A stretch of 64,000 bases of DNA from Panacagrimonas sp965216805. Lineage in GTDB: Bacteria; Pseudomonadota; Gammaproteobacteria; Nevskiales; Nevskiaceae. The number at the start of each line of letters is the position of its first letter. The stretch's first letter is position 1. The stretch lies in the NCBI RefSeq assembly GCF_965216805.1, contig NZ_CBDCGN010000002.1, positions 1,550,001 to 1,614,000 on the forward strand, written 5' to 3'. A model generated the notes under the pieces. That model searched no databases, was not told the DNA's origin, and was given only the letters and a program-made list of their open reading frames with translations. Shown in pieces: positions 1 through 10,415 of the stretch. Both the position numbers and the translations under genes were made by a program.

Positions 1-1
1 C

Positions 2-2320
2 ACCGATGCGGAAGTTCGCCAGACCCTGGCCGCCGTGCTGCTGGCGCCGCTGGCGCGCGTGCATCTGCTGATCGGCAGCCGCAGTCGCAACGAGCTGCCG
101 CTCAACCGGCTGCTGGCGCTGAGCCAGGCGTTGGAAATCGACGCGCTGCAGCTGGCGTTCTCCGACACCGAGGCCCGCGACTTCATCGAAGCCACCTCTA
201 CCCGCAGTCTGGAGCCCGCACAGGCCGCCCGGCTGCGCGAGCAGACCGAGGGTTGGGCGGCCAGCCTGCAGTTGGCGGTGATCGCGCTGAACGCGGTGGA
301 CGATGTTGCCGGCTTTCTCGATGCGTTCTCCGGCGAGTCGCGTGAAGTGGGCGAGTTCCTGGGCGAGCAGGTGCTGAGCCGACTGGCGCCGCCCCTTCAG
401 CAATTCCTGATGGAGAGCGCGATCCTCAAGCGCTTCAACACCGGCCTGGTGCAGGCCGTCACCGGACGCAGCGACAGCCGTCAGTTGCTGGACGAGCTCG
501 AAGCCAGGAATCTGTTCATATTCTCGCTGGACGACCGTCGCAACTGGTATCGCTATCACCATCTGTTCGCCGATTTCCTGCAGCGCCGCCTGCGCGACCG
601 CCATGGGTCGCGCTGGCAGACCCTGCATCGGCGCGCGGCCGACTGGCTGACCGCCAACGGCCTTGCGACCGAGGCCATCGAACACGCCTTCCTGGCCGAG
701 GATGTGGAGCGCGCCGGGCAGTTGCTGGACGCCGCCTGCGTGGAGCTGTTCGCCTCCGGGCAGATTCACACCCTGCACCGGCATGCTGCACGCCTGCCGC
801 GCGACATGCTGCGGCGGTTGCCGCGCCTGCAACTGGAGCTGACCTGGGACTACGAGCTGCAGTGGCGTTTTGCCGAGGCCAGGACCGCGTTGTCCGACGT
901 CCGCGCGACCCTGGAGCAGGCGCAGGTGGGCGAGGGCGCGGTGCTCGATGCCGCGCAGATGCGCTTCATGCGCAGCAAGCTGGCCCATCGCGAACTGATG
1001 CTGGACCTGCTCGCTGATCGTCTGCCGCAGGCGCACGACCTGGCGCAGAAGTGGTTGGCGGAAACGCCGGATGACGACCCCTTCATGCAGGCCTCGGTGG
1101 GCACCACGCTGATGCAGGCGCAGCGCGAGCGTTACGACTGCGAAGGCGCGCCCTTGCAGGCACCGATGCTGCACCGTCAGTTTGTCGAGGGCGGCGCGCA
1201 TTACGGCACCGTGTTCCACGACTCGGTCGCCGGACTCACCTTCTTCATGCGCGGCGATCTGGACGCTGCCGAGCACGCCTACGAGCGCGCACGGCGCACC
1301 GGCACCGCACTGCAGGGGCAGGATTCGCGGCTGGCCGCAATGCCGACCGCCATGCTCGCCGCCCTGCGTTACGAGCGCGGCGATCTGGAGCGCGCTCGCA
1401 GCCTGCTGCGCGAGCATTCCTTTCTGCTGGCCGACTTCGGTTTTTGCGACCACCCCATCGCACGCTTCCTGACCGCCTCGCGGCTGGCGTGGATCGATGG
1501 TCAGGCGGACGAGGCCATCGACGCGCTGGAAGCCGGCTCGCACGTCGCCGAGCGCCACGGCATGCAGCGGTTGCAGGCGGCGGTGTGGCACGAACGCGTG
1601 CGACAGGCCATCGCCGATGGCCGCAGCACGCAGGCCGCCGCCCTGATGGCTGACCTCGAGCGTCGCGGCGTGCTTTCGAGTTTGGCGCCGGGCGAGGCCG
1701 CCTGCAGCACCGACGAAATGCTGGCGCTGGCGTGGGCGCGCGTGCGCATCGATGGCGGAGACGCCCATGCAGCGTTGCCGGTACTGCAGCGCTGGTATCA
1801 ATACGCGGCGCAGCGACGGTGCCCGCAGGCCGCCTTGCGGATTGCGGTGGTGCTGGCGCGTGCACAGGCGCAGCTCGGTGACACCGGCGCCGCCCAGGCC
1901 ACGGTGGCGGAGTGTCTGCTGGCCTCACGCCAGGACGGATTCGTACGCAGCTTTGTCGACGAAGGGGCGTTCATGGCCACCACCTTGCTCGGTCTGAGGT
2001 CCGCTGCCGGTGCCAGCGACCGCGAACTGCGCGAACGGATAGATCGGCTGCTGCCGCACTTTCCGGACGCCAGCCTGCCGGCCGACGACAACACGGCAGG
2101 CGGCCGGGTCGGGCTGCTGGAGGTGGACCCGCTGTCGGCGCGCGAGCTGGAAATCCTCCGACTCACCGCGCAGGGAATGGCGACTTCGGATGTCTCCTGT
2201 GCGCTCGGTCTGAGCGCCACCACGGTCAAGTGGTACTGGCAACGCATCTTTTCCAAGCTGCAGGTCCATCGCCGGTTCGACGCCGTCAAGCTCGCCCGCG
2301 ATCACGGCTGGGTGGCGTGA
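2..2320 (+). CDS. MalT/LuxR-family ATP-dependent transcriptional regulator, 5' truncated by window edge
   Basis: The reading frame is already open at base 2, so the N-terminal NTPase part lies outside the window. The visible ~770 residues show the long alpha-helical, TPR-like middle typical of MalT/LAL regulators. A GerE helix-turn-helix closes the protein: LSARELEILRLTAQGMA, then GLSATTVKWYWQRIFSKL and a short tail. Such proteins activate transcription on binding a small inducer with ATP. The Rieske oxygenase gene starts about 175 bp downstream on the same strand and is a plausible target, but that is inference from position. The family call is secure; the inducer is unknown. Confidence 0.9.
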   Translation, partial: TDAEVRQTLAAVLLAPLARVHLLIGSRSRNELPLNRLLALSQALEIDALQLAFSDTEARDFIEATSTRSLEPAQAARLREQTEGWAASLQLAVIALNAVDDVAGFLDAFSGESREVGEFLGEQVLSRLAPPLQQFLMESAILKRFNTGLVQAVTGRSDSRQLLDELEARNLFIFSLDDRRNWYRYHHLFADFLQRRLRDRHGSRWQTLHRRAADWLTANGLATEAIEHAFLAEDVERAGQLLDAACVELFASGQIHTLHRHAARLPRDMLRRLPRLQLELTWDYELQWRFAEARTALSDVRATLEQAQVGEGAVLDAAQMRFMRSKLAHRELMLDLLADRLPQAHDLAQKWLAETPDDDPFMQASVGTTLMQAQRERYDCEGAPLQAPMLHRQFVEGGAHYGTVFHDSVAGLTFFMRGDLDAAEHAYERARRTGTALQGQDSRLAAMPTAMLAALRYERGDLERARSLLREHSFLLADFGFCDHPIARFLTASRLAWIDGQADEAIDALEAGSHVAERHGMQRLQAAVWHERVRQAIADGRSTQAAALMADLERRGVLSSLAPGEAACSTDEMLALAWARVRIDGGDAHAALPVLQRWYQYAAQRRCPQAALRIAVVLARAQAQLGDTGAAQATVAECLLASRQDGFVRSFVDEGAFMATTLLGLRSAAGASDRELRERIDRLLPHFPDASLPADDNTAGGRVGLLEVDPLSARELEILRLTAQGMATSDVSCALGLSATTVKWYWQRIFSKLQVHRRFDAVKLARDHGWVA

Positions 2321-2495
2321 TATTCATTTCAGTGATCGGCGTGTTTTGCGGCTTGCCCTCCCATCTGGCGGGTGCCTCTGGCTGGCGCGGCACCTAGATT
2401 CGAGTCTGGGGTGAGGCGTGCGGTCCGCCCGGATCGTTCGCAGCACCGTGTCCAGCTCAGCGGTCTGCCAGAACAACCAGATGGAGAAAATAACG

Positions 2496-3560
2496 ATGTT
2501 CCTGAAGAATGCGTGGTATTGCGCCGGATGGGATTACGAGGTCCACCAGGGCAAGAGCGCCATCATCGCGCGCAAGATCGCCGGCGAGCGGGTGGTGCTG
2601 TTCCGCAAACCGGACGGCGCCGTGGTGGCGCTGGAAGATCGCTGCCCCCACCGCCAAGCCGCCTTGTCGCTGGGCCGCAAGGAAGGCAACTCCCTACGCT
2701 GCATGTACCACGGCCTGAAGTTCAATGCGCAGGGTATCTGCGAGGAGGTTCCCGGCCAGACCACCATTCCCGAACGTGCCTGCGTGCGCAGCTTTCCGGT
2801 GGTGGAGAAGGACAACTGGATCTGGGTGTGGATGGGCGACCCGGCCAAGGCCGATCCCAACCTGATCTGCTTCGCGGTGGGTCCGGGCGATCCCAACTGG
2901 AACATCAAGACCTCGCAGATGCACGTGAAGACCAACTATCGCTGGGAGATCGAGAATCTCGCGGATCTCAGCCATCTGGCCTGGGTGCACCCGGAAACCG
3001 TGGGCGGTGACCGCCAGTATTCCGAGATCAAGCCCAAGTACGAGATCACCCCGCGAGGGCTGAACACGATCTTCTGGGTGCGCTCGGTGGCACCGACCGG
3101 TGCGGTGGCGCACATCTTCCCGGAAGGCACCAAGCTGGACATCTGCTTTGACATCCAGCACACCGTGCCCTGCAACTGGATCATGCACTTCCGCGCCTTC
3201 TATGCCGGAACGGCGACCGAGGGCGAATCAAACGGCCAGCTCCTGCTGGACACCTGGACCTGCCAGAGCGTGACGCCCTGCGACGAGGACTCGGTGGATT
3301 ACTACTATTCCTGGGGCGCCAGCAAGGAAACCGAGTTTCCCGGTATCAGCAATCTGCTCGGCGGCACCCTGGACATCGCCTTCACCGAAGACAAGATCAT
3401 GCTGGAGGCACAGCACCAGCGGCGCAAGGAAAGGCCGGATCTGAAGATGGTCAACATCGCCAACGACGCCGGCCCAGGCAAGATGCTGTGGGTGCTCGAC
3501 AAGCTGATCCGCGAGGAGGCGGACGGTGCGCAGGTTAAGGCCCAGCCTCAGCCGGCCTGA
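2496..3560 (+). CDS. Rieske [2Fe-2S] aromatic-ring oxygenase/demethylase alpha subunit (VanA-like)
   Basis: A protein of 354 aa, the usual length for vanillate O-demethylase-type oxygenases. The Rieske cluster motif is present near residue 50 (CPH, then CMYH about 17 residues on). The mononuclear iron site is visible as NLADLSHLAWVHPETVG, and a possible distal Asp lies in FTEDKIMLEAQ. The ATG at 2496 is preferred over the in-frame ATG at 2481 because GGAG at 2483-2486 sits at the right distance. Family members hydroxylate or demethylate aromatic substrates using electrons from a separate reductase. No VanB-type reductase gene is visible nearby, so the electron donor must be encoded elsewhere. 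The substrate is not predictable. Confidence 0.9.
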   Translation: MFLKNAWYCAGWDYEVHQGKSAIIARKIAGERVVLFRKPDGAVVALEDRCPHRQAALSLGRKEGNSLRCMYHGLKFNAQGICEEVPGQTTIPERACVRSFPVVEKDNWIWVWMGDPAKADPNLICFAVGPGDPNWNIKTSQMHVKTNYRWEIENLADLSHLAWVHPETVGGDRQYSEIKPKYEITPRGLNTIFWVRSVAPTGAVAHIFPEGTKLDICFDIQHTVPCNWIMHFRAFYAGTATEGESNGQLLLDTWTCQSVTPCDEDSVDYYYSWGASKETEFPGISNLLGGTLDIAFTEDKIMLEAQHQRRKERPDLKMVNIANDAGPGKMLWVLDKLIREEADGAQVKAQPQPA

Positions 3561-3683
3561 CGCTTGACCTGACTCCGAAAAGGTTTGGTGGCCAGGATCG
3601 AGCGCAGCGAGATCCGGGCCACCCTTTCACCGAAACTCCCTTAACCGAAGCTATTGAGCCTTACCAAAATAGCTGACGAACAT

Positions 3684-3800
3684 CCCCTCTCCCGCTGGCG
3701 GGAGAGGGGTAGGGGTGAGGGATTTTCAGGATGGCGCAATTCCAGCCTGCGAGCCCCTCACCCGGCACTTCGCGCCGACCTCTCCCGCCTGCGGGAGAGG
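3684..3800. repeat. REP/BIME-like composite of two hairpins
   Basis: Two perfect hairpins with related arms lie in the gap between the oxygenase and the tetR gene. The first is 3684-3709 (12-bp arms, CCCCTCTCCCGC and complement). The second is 3779-3800 (11-bp arms built on CCTCTCCCGC). Between them, GGGGTGAGGG (3712-3721) is matched by its complement CCCCTCACCC (3754-3763), so the whole unit is an inverted arrangement. It resembles the extragenic palindromic repeats common in Xanthomonadales and sits between convergent genes. The rest of the 280-bp gap shows nothing else. Confidence 0.7.
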
Positions 3801-3841
3801 CGAGCAAAGTGCTAACCCGTTACGAAAGTCTCATTTAAGTC

Positions 3842-4477
3842 TCAAGCGACGTGAGTGCCGGGTTTCGGCTGCGCCGTCGCCGCATCGATCAGACTGGCGG
3901 CGGTGTGGGGCAGCGCGGCGCAGGGCCCCTCGGCGCCGAAGGTCACGCGCGACAGGCAGGCGCCGTCCATCAGTAACTGCAGACCGGCAGCTAGCCGGTC
4001 GGGCTCGCGTACGCCGAGCTGTCGGCACAGCGCGCGCAGTCGCCGACGCTTTTCGCGGTTGTAGTGCAGCACGATGTCGCGCGCCGGATGCTCGGCTGCG
4101 GTCAGCTCGACCGCGGCATTGGCGATGGGGCATCCGCGGTGCTGCGGCGACTTCTGCTGCTGCGCAAGACCCCGGAACAGCGCGAGCAAGGTGGCGCGTG
4201 CGTCCGGAGCGTGTTGATCCACCACCTCATCCCACCAGACCCAGAATTGCGCAGCACTGTGGCGCAGGCATTCGGCCACCAGCTCGTCCTTGCCGGGAAA
4301 CGCGCGGTACAGGCTCATCTTGGTGGCGCCGGCCTGTTCGGCGATGGCGTCCACCCCCACGCCACGGATGCCCTGGCGGTAGAACAGGTCGCGCGCGGCG
4401 TCGAAGATGCGGTCGCGGGCACTGCGCCGCGCGGTGGCAGAACAAATGTTTTCGGCAGAAGGGCTTGTGTCGTTCAT
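3842..4477 (-). CDS. TetR/AcrR-family transcriptional repressor
   Basis: A protein of 211 aa. The N-terminal helix-turn-helix reads RIFDAARDLFYRQGIRGVGV, then AIAEQAGATKMSLYRAFPGK, a standard TetR DNA-binding domain. The C-terminal ligand domain includes CPIANAAVEL, as in many TetR_C regulators. The start at 4477 is chosen because GGAGG lies 7 bases upstream; a longer open frame back to 4609 would run through the operators. It is divergent from the SDR gene across 134 bp holding two operator-like palindromes, so it probably represses both genes. The inducer is unknown but may be an electrophile or carbonyl compound, given the neighbouring reductases. Confidence 0.9.
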   Translation of the reverse strand: MNDTSPSAENICSATARRSARDRIFDAARDLFYRQGIRGVGVDAIAEQAGATKMSLYRAFPGKDELVAECLRHSAAQFWVWWDEVVDQHAPDARATLLALFRGLAQQQKSPQHRGCPIANAAVELTAAEHPARDIVLHYNREKRRRLRALCRQLGVREPDRLAAGLQLLMDGACLSRVTFGAEGPCAALPHTAASLIDAATAQPKPGTHVA

Positions 4478-4509
4478 GGCGGTCCTCCACGGAATCCGCT
4501 CTTGAAATG

Positions 4510-4552
4510 ATACCGCTCGGTACCACACCATCGTACATGCTACCGAGCGGTA
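4510..4552. promoter_or_regulatory. Paired TetR-type operators
   Basis: TACCGCTCGGTA (4511-4522) and TACCGAGCGGTA (4541-4552) are exact reverse complements of each other, and each is itself a near-palindrome TACCG-NN-CGGTA. Their centres are 30 bp apart, close to three helical turns. They lie between the divergent tetR and SDR start codons, as expected for autoregulation plus control of the SDR/OYE genes. Assignment to the adjacent TetR protein is inference. Confidence 0.75.
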
Positions 4553-4611
4553 TCCACGACCGCGGAGCCGATCCGGCTCGGGGCGGCGTCCATCGAAGCG
4601 GGAGAGCACAC

Positions 4612-5340
4612 ATGCAGCAGAAGATTGCGCTGATCACCGGCGCCAACAAGGGCATCGGCCTGGAGACCGCGCGGCAGTTGGCGGCGCAGGGCGTGCAGGT
4701 GATCGTCGGCAGCCGCGATGCGGAGCGCGGGCGGGCGGCGGCGGATGCGTTGAAGGCCCAGGGTCTGCCGGCGACGAGCCTGACGATGGATGTCGCCGAT
4801 GCCGGCAGCATCGAAGCTGCGGCGAGGGAGATCGAGAGCCGCCACGGCCGGCTCGACATCCTCATCAACAACGCCGGCGTGATGCATGACGCCATGGACC
4901 AGCCTCCGTCTGCGCAGTCCATCGACACCTGGCGCAAGACCTTCGAGACCAACGTGTTCGGTCTGGTGGCAGTGACCCAGGCGATGTTGCCGCTGCTGCG
5001 CAAGTCCGCAGCCGGACGCATCGTCAATGTGTCCAGCCGGCTCGGCTCCATCACCGATCAGTCGGACCCGGCCAGCCCCTATTACCCTTTCAAGGTGCCG
5101 GCCTACAACGTCAGCAAGACGGCGGTGAACAGCTGGACGGTGCAGCTCGCCTACGAGCTGCGCGACACCGGCATCAAGGTCAACGCCATCCATCCCGGTC
5201 ACGTCAAGACCGACATGGGCGGCGCGTCGGCCAGCATGGAAGTGGGCGACGGCGCCCGCACCTCGGTGGAACTGGCGCTGATCGCGGACGACGGCCCCAC
5301 CGGCGGCTTCTTTCATCTGGGTGATCGGCTGCCTTGGTGA
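4612..5340 (+). CDS. Short-chain dehydrogenase/reductase (carbonyl-reductase-like)
   Basis: A 242-aa classical SDR. It has the cofactor motif TGANKGIG near residue 9, NNAG near residue 89, a Ser in VNVSSR and the catalytic YNVSK. The GSRD after beta-2 suggests NADP(H). The ATG at 4612 has GGGAG about 8 bases upstream; the frame is open much further back, but that stretch crosses the tetR gene and operators and is not coding. It is probably the main target of the divergent TetR repressor and would reduce a carbonyl compound. The substrate is unknown. Confidence 0.9.
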   Translation: MQQKIALITGANKGIGLETARQLAAQGVQVIVGSRDAERGRAAADALKAQGLPATSLTMDVADAGSIEAAAREIESRHGRLDILINNAGVMHDAMDQPPSAQSIDTWRKTFETNVFGLVAVTQAMLPLLRKSAAGRIVNVSSRLGSITDQSDPASPYYPFKVPAYNVSKTAVNSWTVQLAYELRDTGIKVNAIHPGHVKTDMGGASASMEVGDGARTSVELALIADDGPTGGFFHLGDRLPW

Positions 5341-5373
5341 GGGCGTCGTTGTAACTCAACGCATCGATTTTTC

Positions 5374-5418
5374 TGCCACGGATGCACACGGATGAACACG
5401 GCGCGTGCATCCGTGGCA
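5374..5418. repeat. Long inverted repeat (14-bp arms)
   Basis: TGCCACGGATGCAC at 5374-5387 and its exact complement at 5405-5418 flank a 17-base loop that repeats the CACGGATG word. It lies between the SDR and the OYE gene. It resembles widespread CACGGATG intergenic repeats and could also act as a transcript stem-loop. There is no T-tract, so it is not called a terminator. Confidence 0.6.
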
Positions 5419-5503
5419 TTGCGGTTTCCCGGCGGTTGGATGACCGCGCTGTTCACCGAACCGGCAACAAACAGTTCAACAACTCCAATAAGGATTCTTT
5501 CCG

Positions 5504-6574
5504 ATGACCCAGCTCCTCACCCCCGTGCAGGTCGGCGACCTGACCCTTCCCAACCGCGTGCTGATGGCGCCGCTGACGCGCTGCCGCGCCGGCACCGCGC
5601 ACCTGGCCAATGATCTGATGGCGGAGTACTACAGCCAGCGCGCCAGCGGCGGCCTGCTGTTCACCGAGTGCAGCATGGTCGACGCCAGCGCCAGCGCCTT
5701 CATCGGCGAGGGCGGCATCTATTCTCCGGAGCACGCGGCGTCCTGGCGCAAGGTCACCGATGCGGTCCACGCCAAAGGCGGGCGCATCGCCATGCAGATC
5801 TGGCATCCCGGCCGGGCCACCCATCAGGACATCAACAACGGTGTGGCGCCGGTGTCCTCGTCCAACAAGCCGATCCGCAACGAGAGCACGCACACGCCCA
5901 CCGGCAAGCATCCCTATCCGGCGCCGCGGCCGCTGCGGACCGACGAATTGCCCGGCATCGTCGAGTCCTTCCGCCTGGCCGCGCTGCACGCCAAGGCCGC
6001 CGGCTTCGACGGCGTGCAGTTGCACGGCGCGCACGGCTATCTGCTGGACCAGTTCCTGCGCGACAGCGTCAATGATCGAACCGATGCCTACGGCGGCAGC
6101 ATCGAGAATCGAGCGCGCCTGCTGTTCGAGGCCATCGACGCCGCCATCGGCGTGTGGGGTGCCGGGCGGGTCGGCGTGCGCATCTCGCCGCTGGTGCCGT
6201 TCAACGACATGTCGGATTCCAATCCGCGCGAGCTGGTGGCGTATGTGACCGAGCAGGCCCAGGCACGCAAGCTGGGCCACTTCGAACTGCGTCACGACCA
6301 GTGGGACCGCCCCGAGGAACTGGAGCTGGCGAAGATCGCGCGCAAGCATTTCAGCGGCGCGCTGCTGCTCAACGGCGGCTTCGATTTTGCCGCTGGCGAA
6401 GCGGCGGTGGCCGAGGGACGCGCCGACGCCATCGTCTACGGCAAGGCCTTCCTGGCCAACCCGGATCTGCCGGAGCGCTTCGCCCAGCAAGCGGCGCTGA
6501 ATCCGCCGGACTTCAACACGCTCTACACCCCGGGCCCAGCCGGCTACACGGATTATCCGCGGCTGGCGGCCTGA
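5504..6574 (+). CDS. Old yellow enzyme family alkene reductase (NemA-like)
   Basis: A 356-aa FMN-dependent (alpha/beta)8-barrel ene-reductase. Family landmarks are PNRVLMAPLTRCRA at the N-terminus, the substrate-binding HGAHGYLLDQFLRD (His-x2-His form), AYGGSIENRAR and the C-terminal phosphate-binding IVYGKAFLANPDLP. AAGGA precedes the ATG. Such enzymes reduce activated C=C bonds, nitro groups and electrophiles with NAD(P)H. The position behind a TetR-controlled SDR matches nemRA-type detoxification loci, suggesting response to reactive electrophiles; the linkage is inference. Confidence 0.93.
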   Translation: MTQLLTPVQVGDLTLPNRVLMAPLTRCRAGTAHLANDLMAEYYSQRASGGLLFTECSMVDASASAFIGEGGIYSPEHAASWRKVTDAVHAKGGRIAMQIWHPGRATHQDINNGVAPVSSSNKPIRNESTHTPTGKHPYPAPRPLRTDELPGIVESFRLAALHAKAAGFDGVQLHGAHGYLLDQFLRDSVNDRTDAYGGSIENRARLLFEAIDAAIGVWGAGRVGVRISPLVPFNDMSDSNPRELVAYVTEQAQARKLGHFELRHDQWDRPEELELAKIARKHFSGALLLNGGFDFAAGEAAVAEGRADAIVYGKAFLANPDLPERFAQQAALNPPDFNTLYTPGPAGYTDYPRLAA

Positions 6575-6673
6575 GCGTCCGTGGAAAAGCCGCCGCCGCG
6601 ACGGTGGCGGCGGTCATGAATCGGTGTTTGGGCAGGAGTAAGCTTTCGGTCAGTGAATCACGGAGTTGAAATC

Positions 6674-6868
6674 ATGAGCCGAAGCATCAAGGCCGAACTG
6701 ATCGAGATCGCCCAGAACCTCCCCGAGGACTGCACTTACGAGGACATGCAGTACCAGCTCTACGTGCGGACCAAGATTCAGCGCGGAATCGAGGAGGCGC
6801 AGGCCGGCCACGTCGTGCCGCACGAAGAGGTGAAGCAGCGCTTCGCAGAGCGATGGGCCGCAAAGTAG
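6674..6868 (+). CDS. Antitoxin of a type II ParE-like TA pair
   Basis: A small acidic protein of 64 aa. The ATG at 6674 is supported by GGAG 8 bases upstream; an in-frame ATG at 6653 is less likely. It ends 16 bases inside the downstream toxin gene, the translational coupling typical of toxin-antitoxin operons. The sequence (SIKAELIEIAQNLPEDCTY, then EEAQAGHVVPHEEVKQRF) is like the small RelB/ParD-type partners of ParE toxins. It would bind and neutralise the toxin and autoregulate the operon. Confidence 0.78.
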   Translation: MSRSIKAELIEIAQNLPEDCTYEDMQYQLYVRTKIQRGIEEAQAGHVVPHEEVKQRFAERWAAK

Positions 6869-7163
6869 TCTGGTCGCGGCAGGCGCTGGACGACCTCGAC
6901 GAGATCGAGCGCTTCATTCAACAGGACTCGGATTTTTATGCGCGTGCCGTCGTCCAGCGCCTTCTTGACGTGGCGGAATCCGTAGCCGATCAACCGCAGA
7001 TGGGACGGAGGGTGTCAGAGTTTGATTTGGATTCGGTCCGCGAGCGCATCGTCTACAGCTATCGGGTGATCTATCGCCTTTCGGAGTTTCTGATCGAGAT
7101 CGTGGCAGTGATCCATGGCGGCCGCCTCATCAGACCTGTCGCAGCGCGACTGACCTCGCCATC

Positions 7164-7167
<4 letters not shown>
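6853..7167 (+). CDS. RelE/ParE-family toxin
   Basis: A 104-aa protein with the ParE/RelE pattern: KVVWSRQALDDLDEIERFI at the N-terminus, QPQMGRRVSEF in the middle and the core strand IVYSYRVIYRLSE followed by IVAVIHGGR. ParE members poison gyrase and RelE members cleave mRNA; the target here cannot be told. Its first 16 bases overlap the antitoxin gene. Its stop codon overlaps the uvrB start codon (ATGA at 7164-7167), so uvrB is co-transcribed or at least translationally coupled. Confidence 0.88.
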
Positions 7168-9224
<2,057 letters not shown>

Positions 9225-9267
9225 GCCGAACCTGAGCGCCGATCCGCGACGCGGCCGCGGCGTCCTT

Positions 9268-9446
9268 TCAGCCCATTCTGTCGAGCGGGCTGATCACGCC
9301 CCGACCGCCGCGATTCAGCACGTGCGTGTAGATCATCGTAGTGCTCACATCCGAACGCCCGAGCAACTCCTGCACCGTGCGGATGTCGTACCCGCCTTCC
9401 AGCAGATGCGTGGCGAACGAATGGCGCAGCGCATGGGGATACACCG
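9268..9446 (-). pseudogene. intI: Integron integrase, C-terminal remnant
   Basis: Only about the last 58 codons survive. HALRHSFATHLL carries the HxLRH box of tyrosine recombinases. GGYDIRTVQELLGRSDVSTT and MIYTHVLNRGG hold the catalytic His/Tyr region and match the integron-integrase end, including the closing SPLD. Homology stops near 9447, where IS1182-type sequence begins, so the N-terminal four fifths, including the first catalytic Arg and the integron-specific patch, are gone. Orientation (divergent from the cassettes to the right) is as in a normal integron. It cannot be active. Confidence 0.85.
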
Positions 9447-10227
9447 GCGTGGCTGCGGTCGATTCCAGGGCCCAGCTGATCGTCCATGCCCAGGCCTTCG
9501 GAACGGGCCAGGAGAACGCCCTGCTGCCGGAAGTGGCTGAACACGTCCGGTCCCACTTTGCCTCGCTGGGCAAGCCTGACCGTTTCGAGCACGCCACCGT
9601 GCTGGGTGATTCGGGCTATCCAGCGAAGCCAGCCTGAAGGCCCTTCACGATGTCGGCATTGAGGCCCTGGTGGCCGACAACGGCTTTCGAAAGCGCGACC
9701 CGAAGTTTGCGGATGCCTGGAAGCACAAGCCCAAGGACAAGCAGCGCAAGCCCGGTGAGCGTCGATCAAAGGGGTTTCAGCACGCCGACTTCAGCTACGA
9801 CCCCGACAAGAAGACCTGCATCTGCCCCAACGGGCAGGCGCTCAAGCTGAGCAGCGCCAGGGTCGTGATCAAGGGCCGAACCGGAGTGAGCTTCGAAGGC
9901 ACCAGAGCCCTCTGCCAGCGCTGCCCGCTCAAGGCAAAGTGCATGCGCAAGCCTGATGTCAGTCCCTATCGGCAGATCACCTTCTTCGACGGCAGGAAGA
10001 TGTCGGAAGCCAACCCGCATACACAGGCGATGCGGCGACGCATCGACACCCGAGCCGGGCGCCTGACCTACAGCCGAAGGCTGGGCATCGTCGAGCCGGT
10101 CTTCGGCAATCTGCACACGCATCGTCTCACGCGGTTCACGATGCGATCCCGAAGAAAGGTCGATGCGCAGTGGAAGCTGTTTGCACTGGGGCACAACATC
10201 CAGAAGCTCCGGCATGCGGCGCCATAG
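9447..10227 (+). pseudogene. IS1182-family transposase, 5' truncated and frameshifted
   Basis: Frame one runs from about 9447 (VAAVDSRAQLIVHAQAFGTG) to a premature stop at 9635-9637. The homologous reading continues in the next frame from about 9619 (SSEASLKALHDVGIEALVAD), needing a one-base shift near 9619. The rest contains the family Cys cluster (CPNGQALKL, then CQRCPLKAKCMR) and the C-terminal RRLGIVEPVFGNL with its conserved Glu. The N-terminal region is absent because of the junction with intI. The gene is dead in two ways. Confidence 0.85.
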
Positions 10228-10396
10228 CCGTCCGAATCGGCTTGGAAGCGCCCCTGGACGAGCGTATGGTCGAGGCATGCACACATTGCCGGGGAAGCAG
10301 CGCTGATGAAAGCCAATAGCCCGACAGCGAATCTTGGGCGGTCGAATCGGCAGCGACCGGGATCATGGGCCGTGGATGGCGTTTTTCTACAGGCTC
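9447..10396 (+). mobile_element. Truncated IS1182-family insertion sequence
   Basis: The segment replaces the missing 5' part of intI and probably attI. Its left end is cut inside the transposase gene at the intI junction. About 170 bp of non-coding sequence follow the transposase stop. The element probably ends near 10395, just before the first cassette core site GTTGGGC, where GTTTTTCTACAGGCTC looks like an IS1182-type terminus. The exact right end is inferred from sequence appearance, not from a matching left repeat, which is lost. Confidence 0.65.
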
Positions 10397-10415
10397 GTTG
10401 GGCATCAGGAAAAGC

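Noticed and set aside
3715..4611. Long open frame running into the SDR gene from far upstream
   Set aside because: It is antisense to the tetR gene, crosses the operators and has no homology; the SDR begins at 4612 with its own ribosome site.
9248..9264. GACGC...GCGTC stem after uvrB as terminator
   Set aside because: The arms are only 5 bp with a GC-rich 7-base loop and the T-tract is poor, so the evidence is insufficient.
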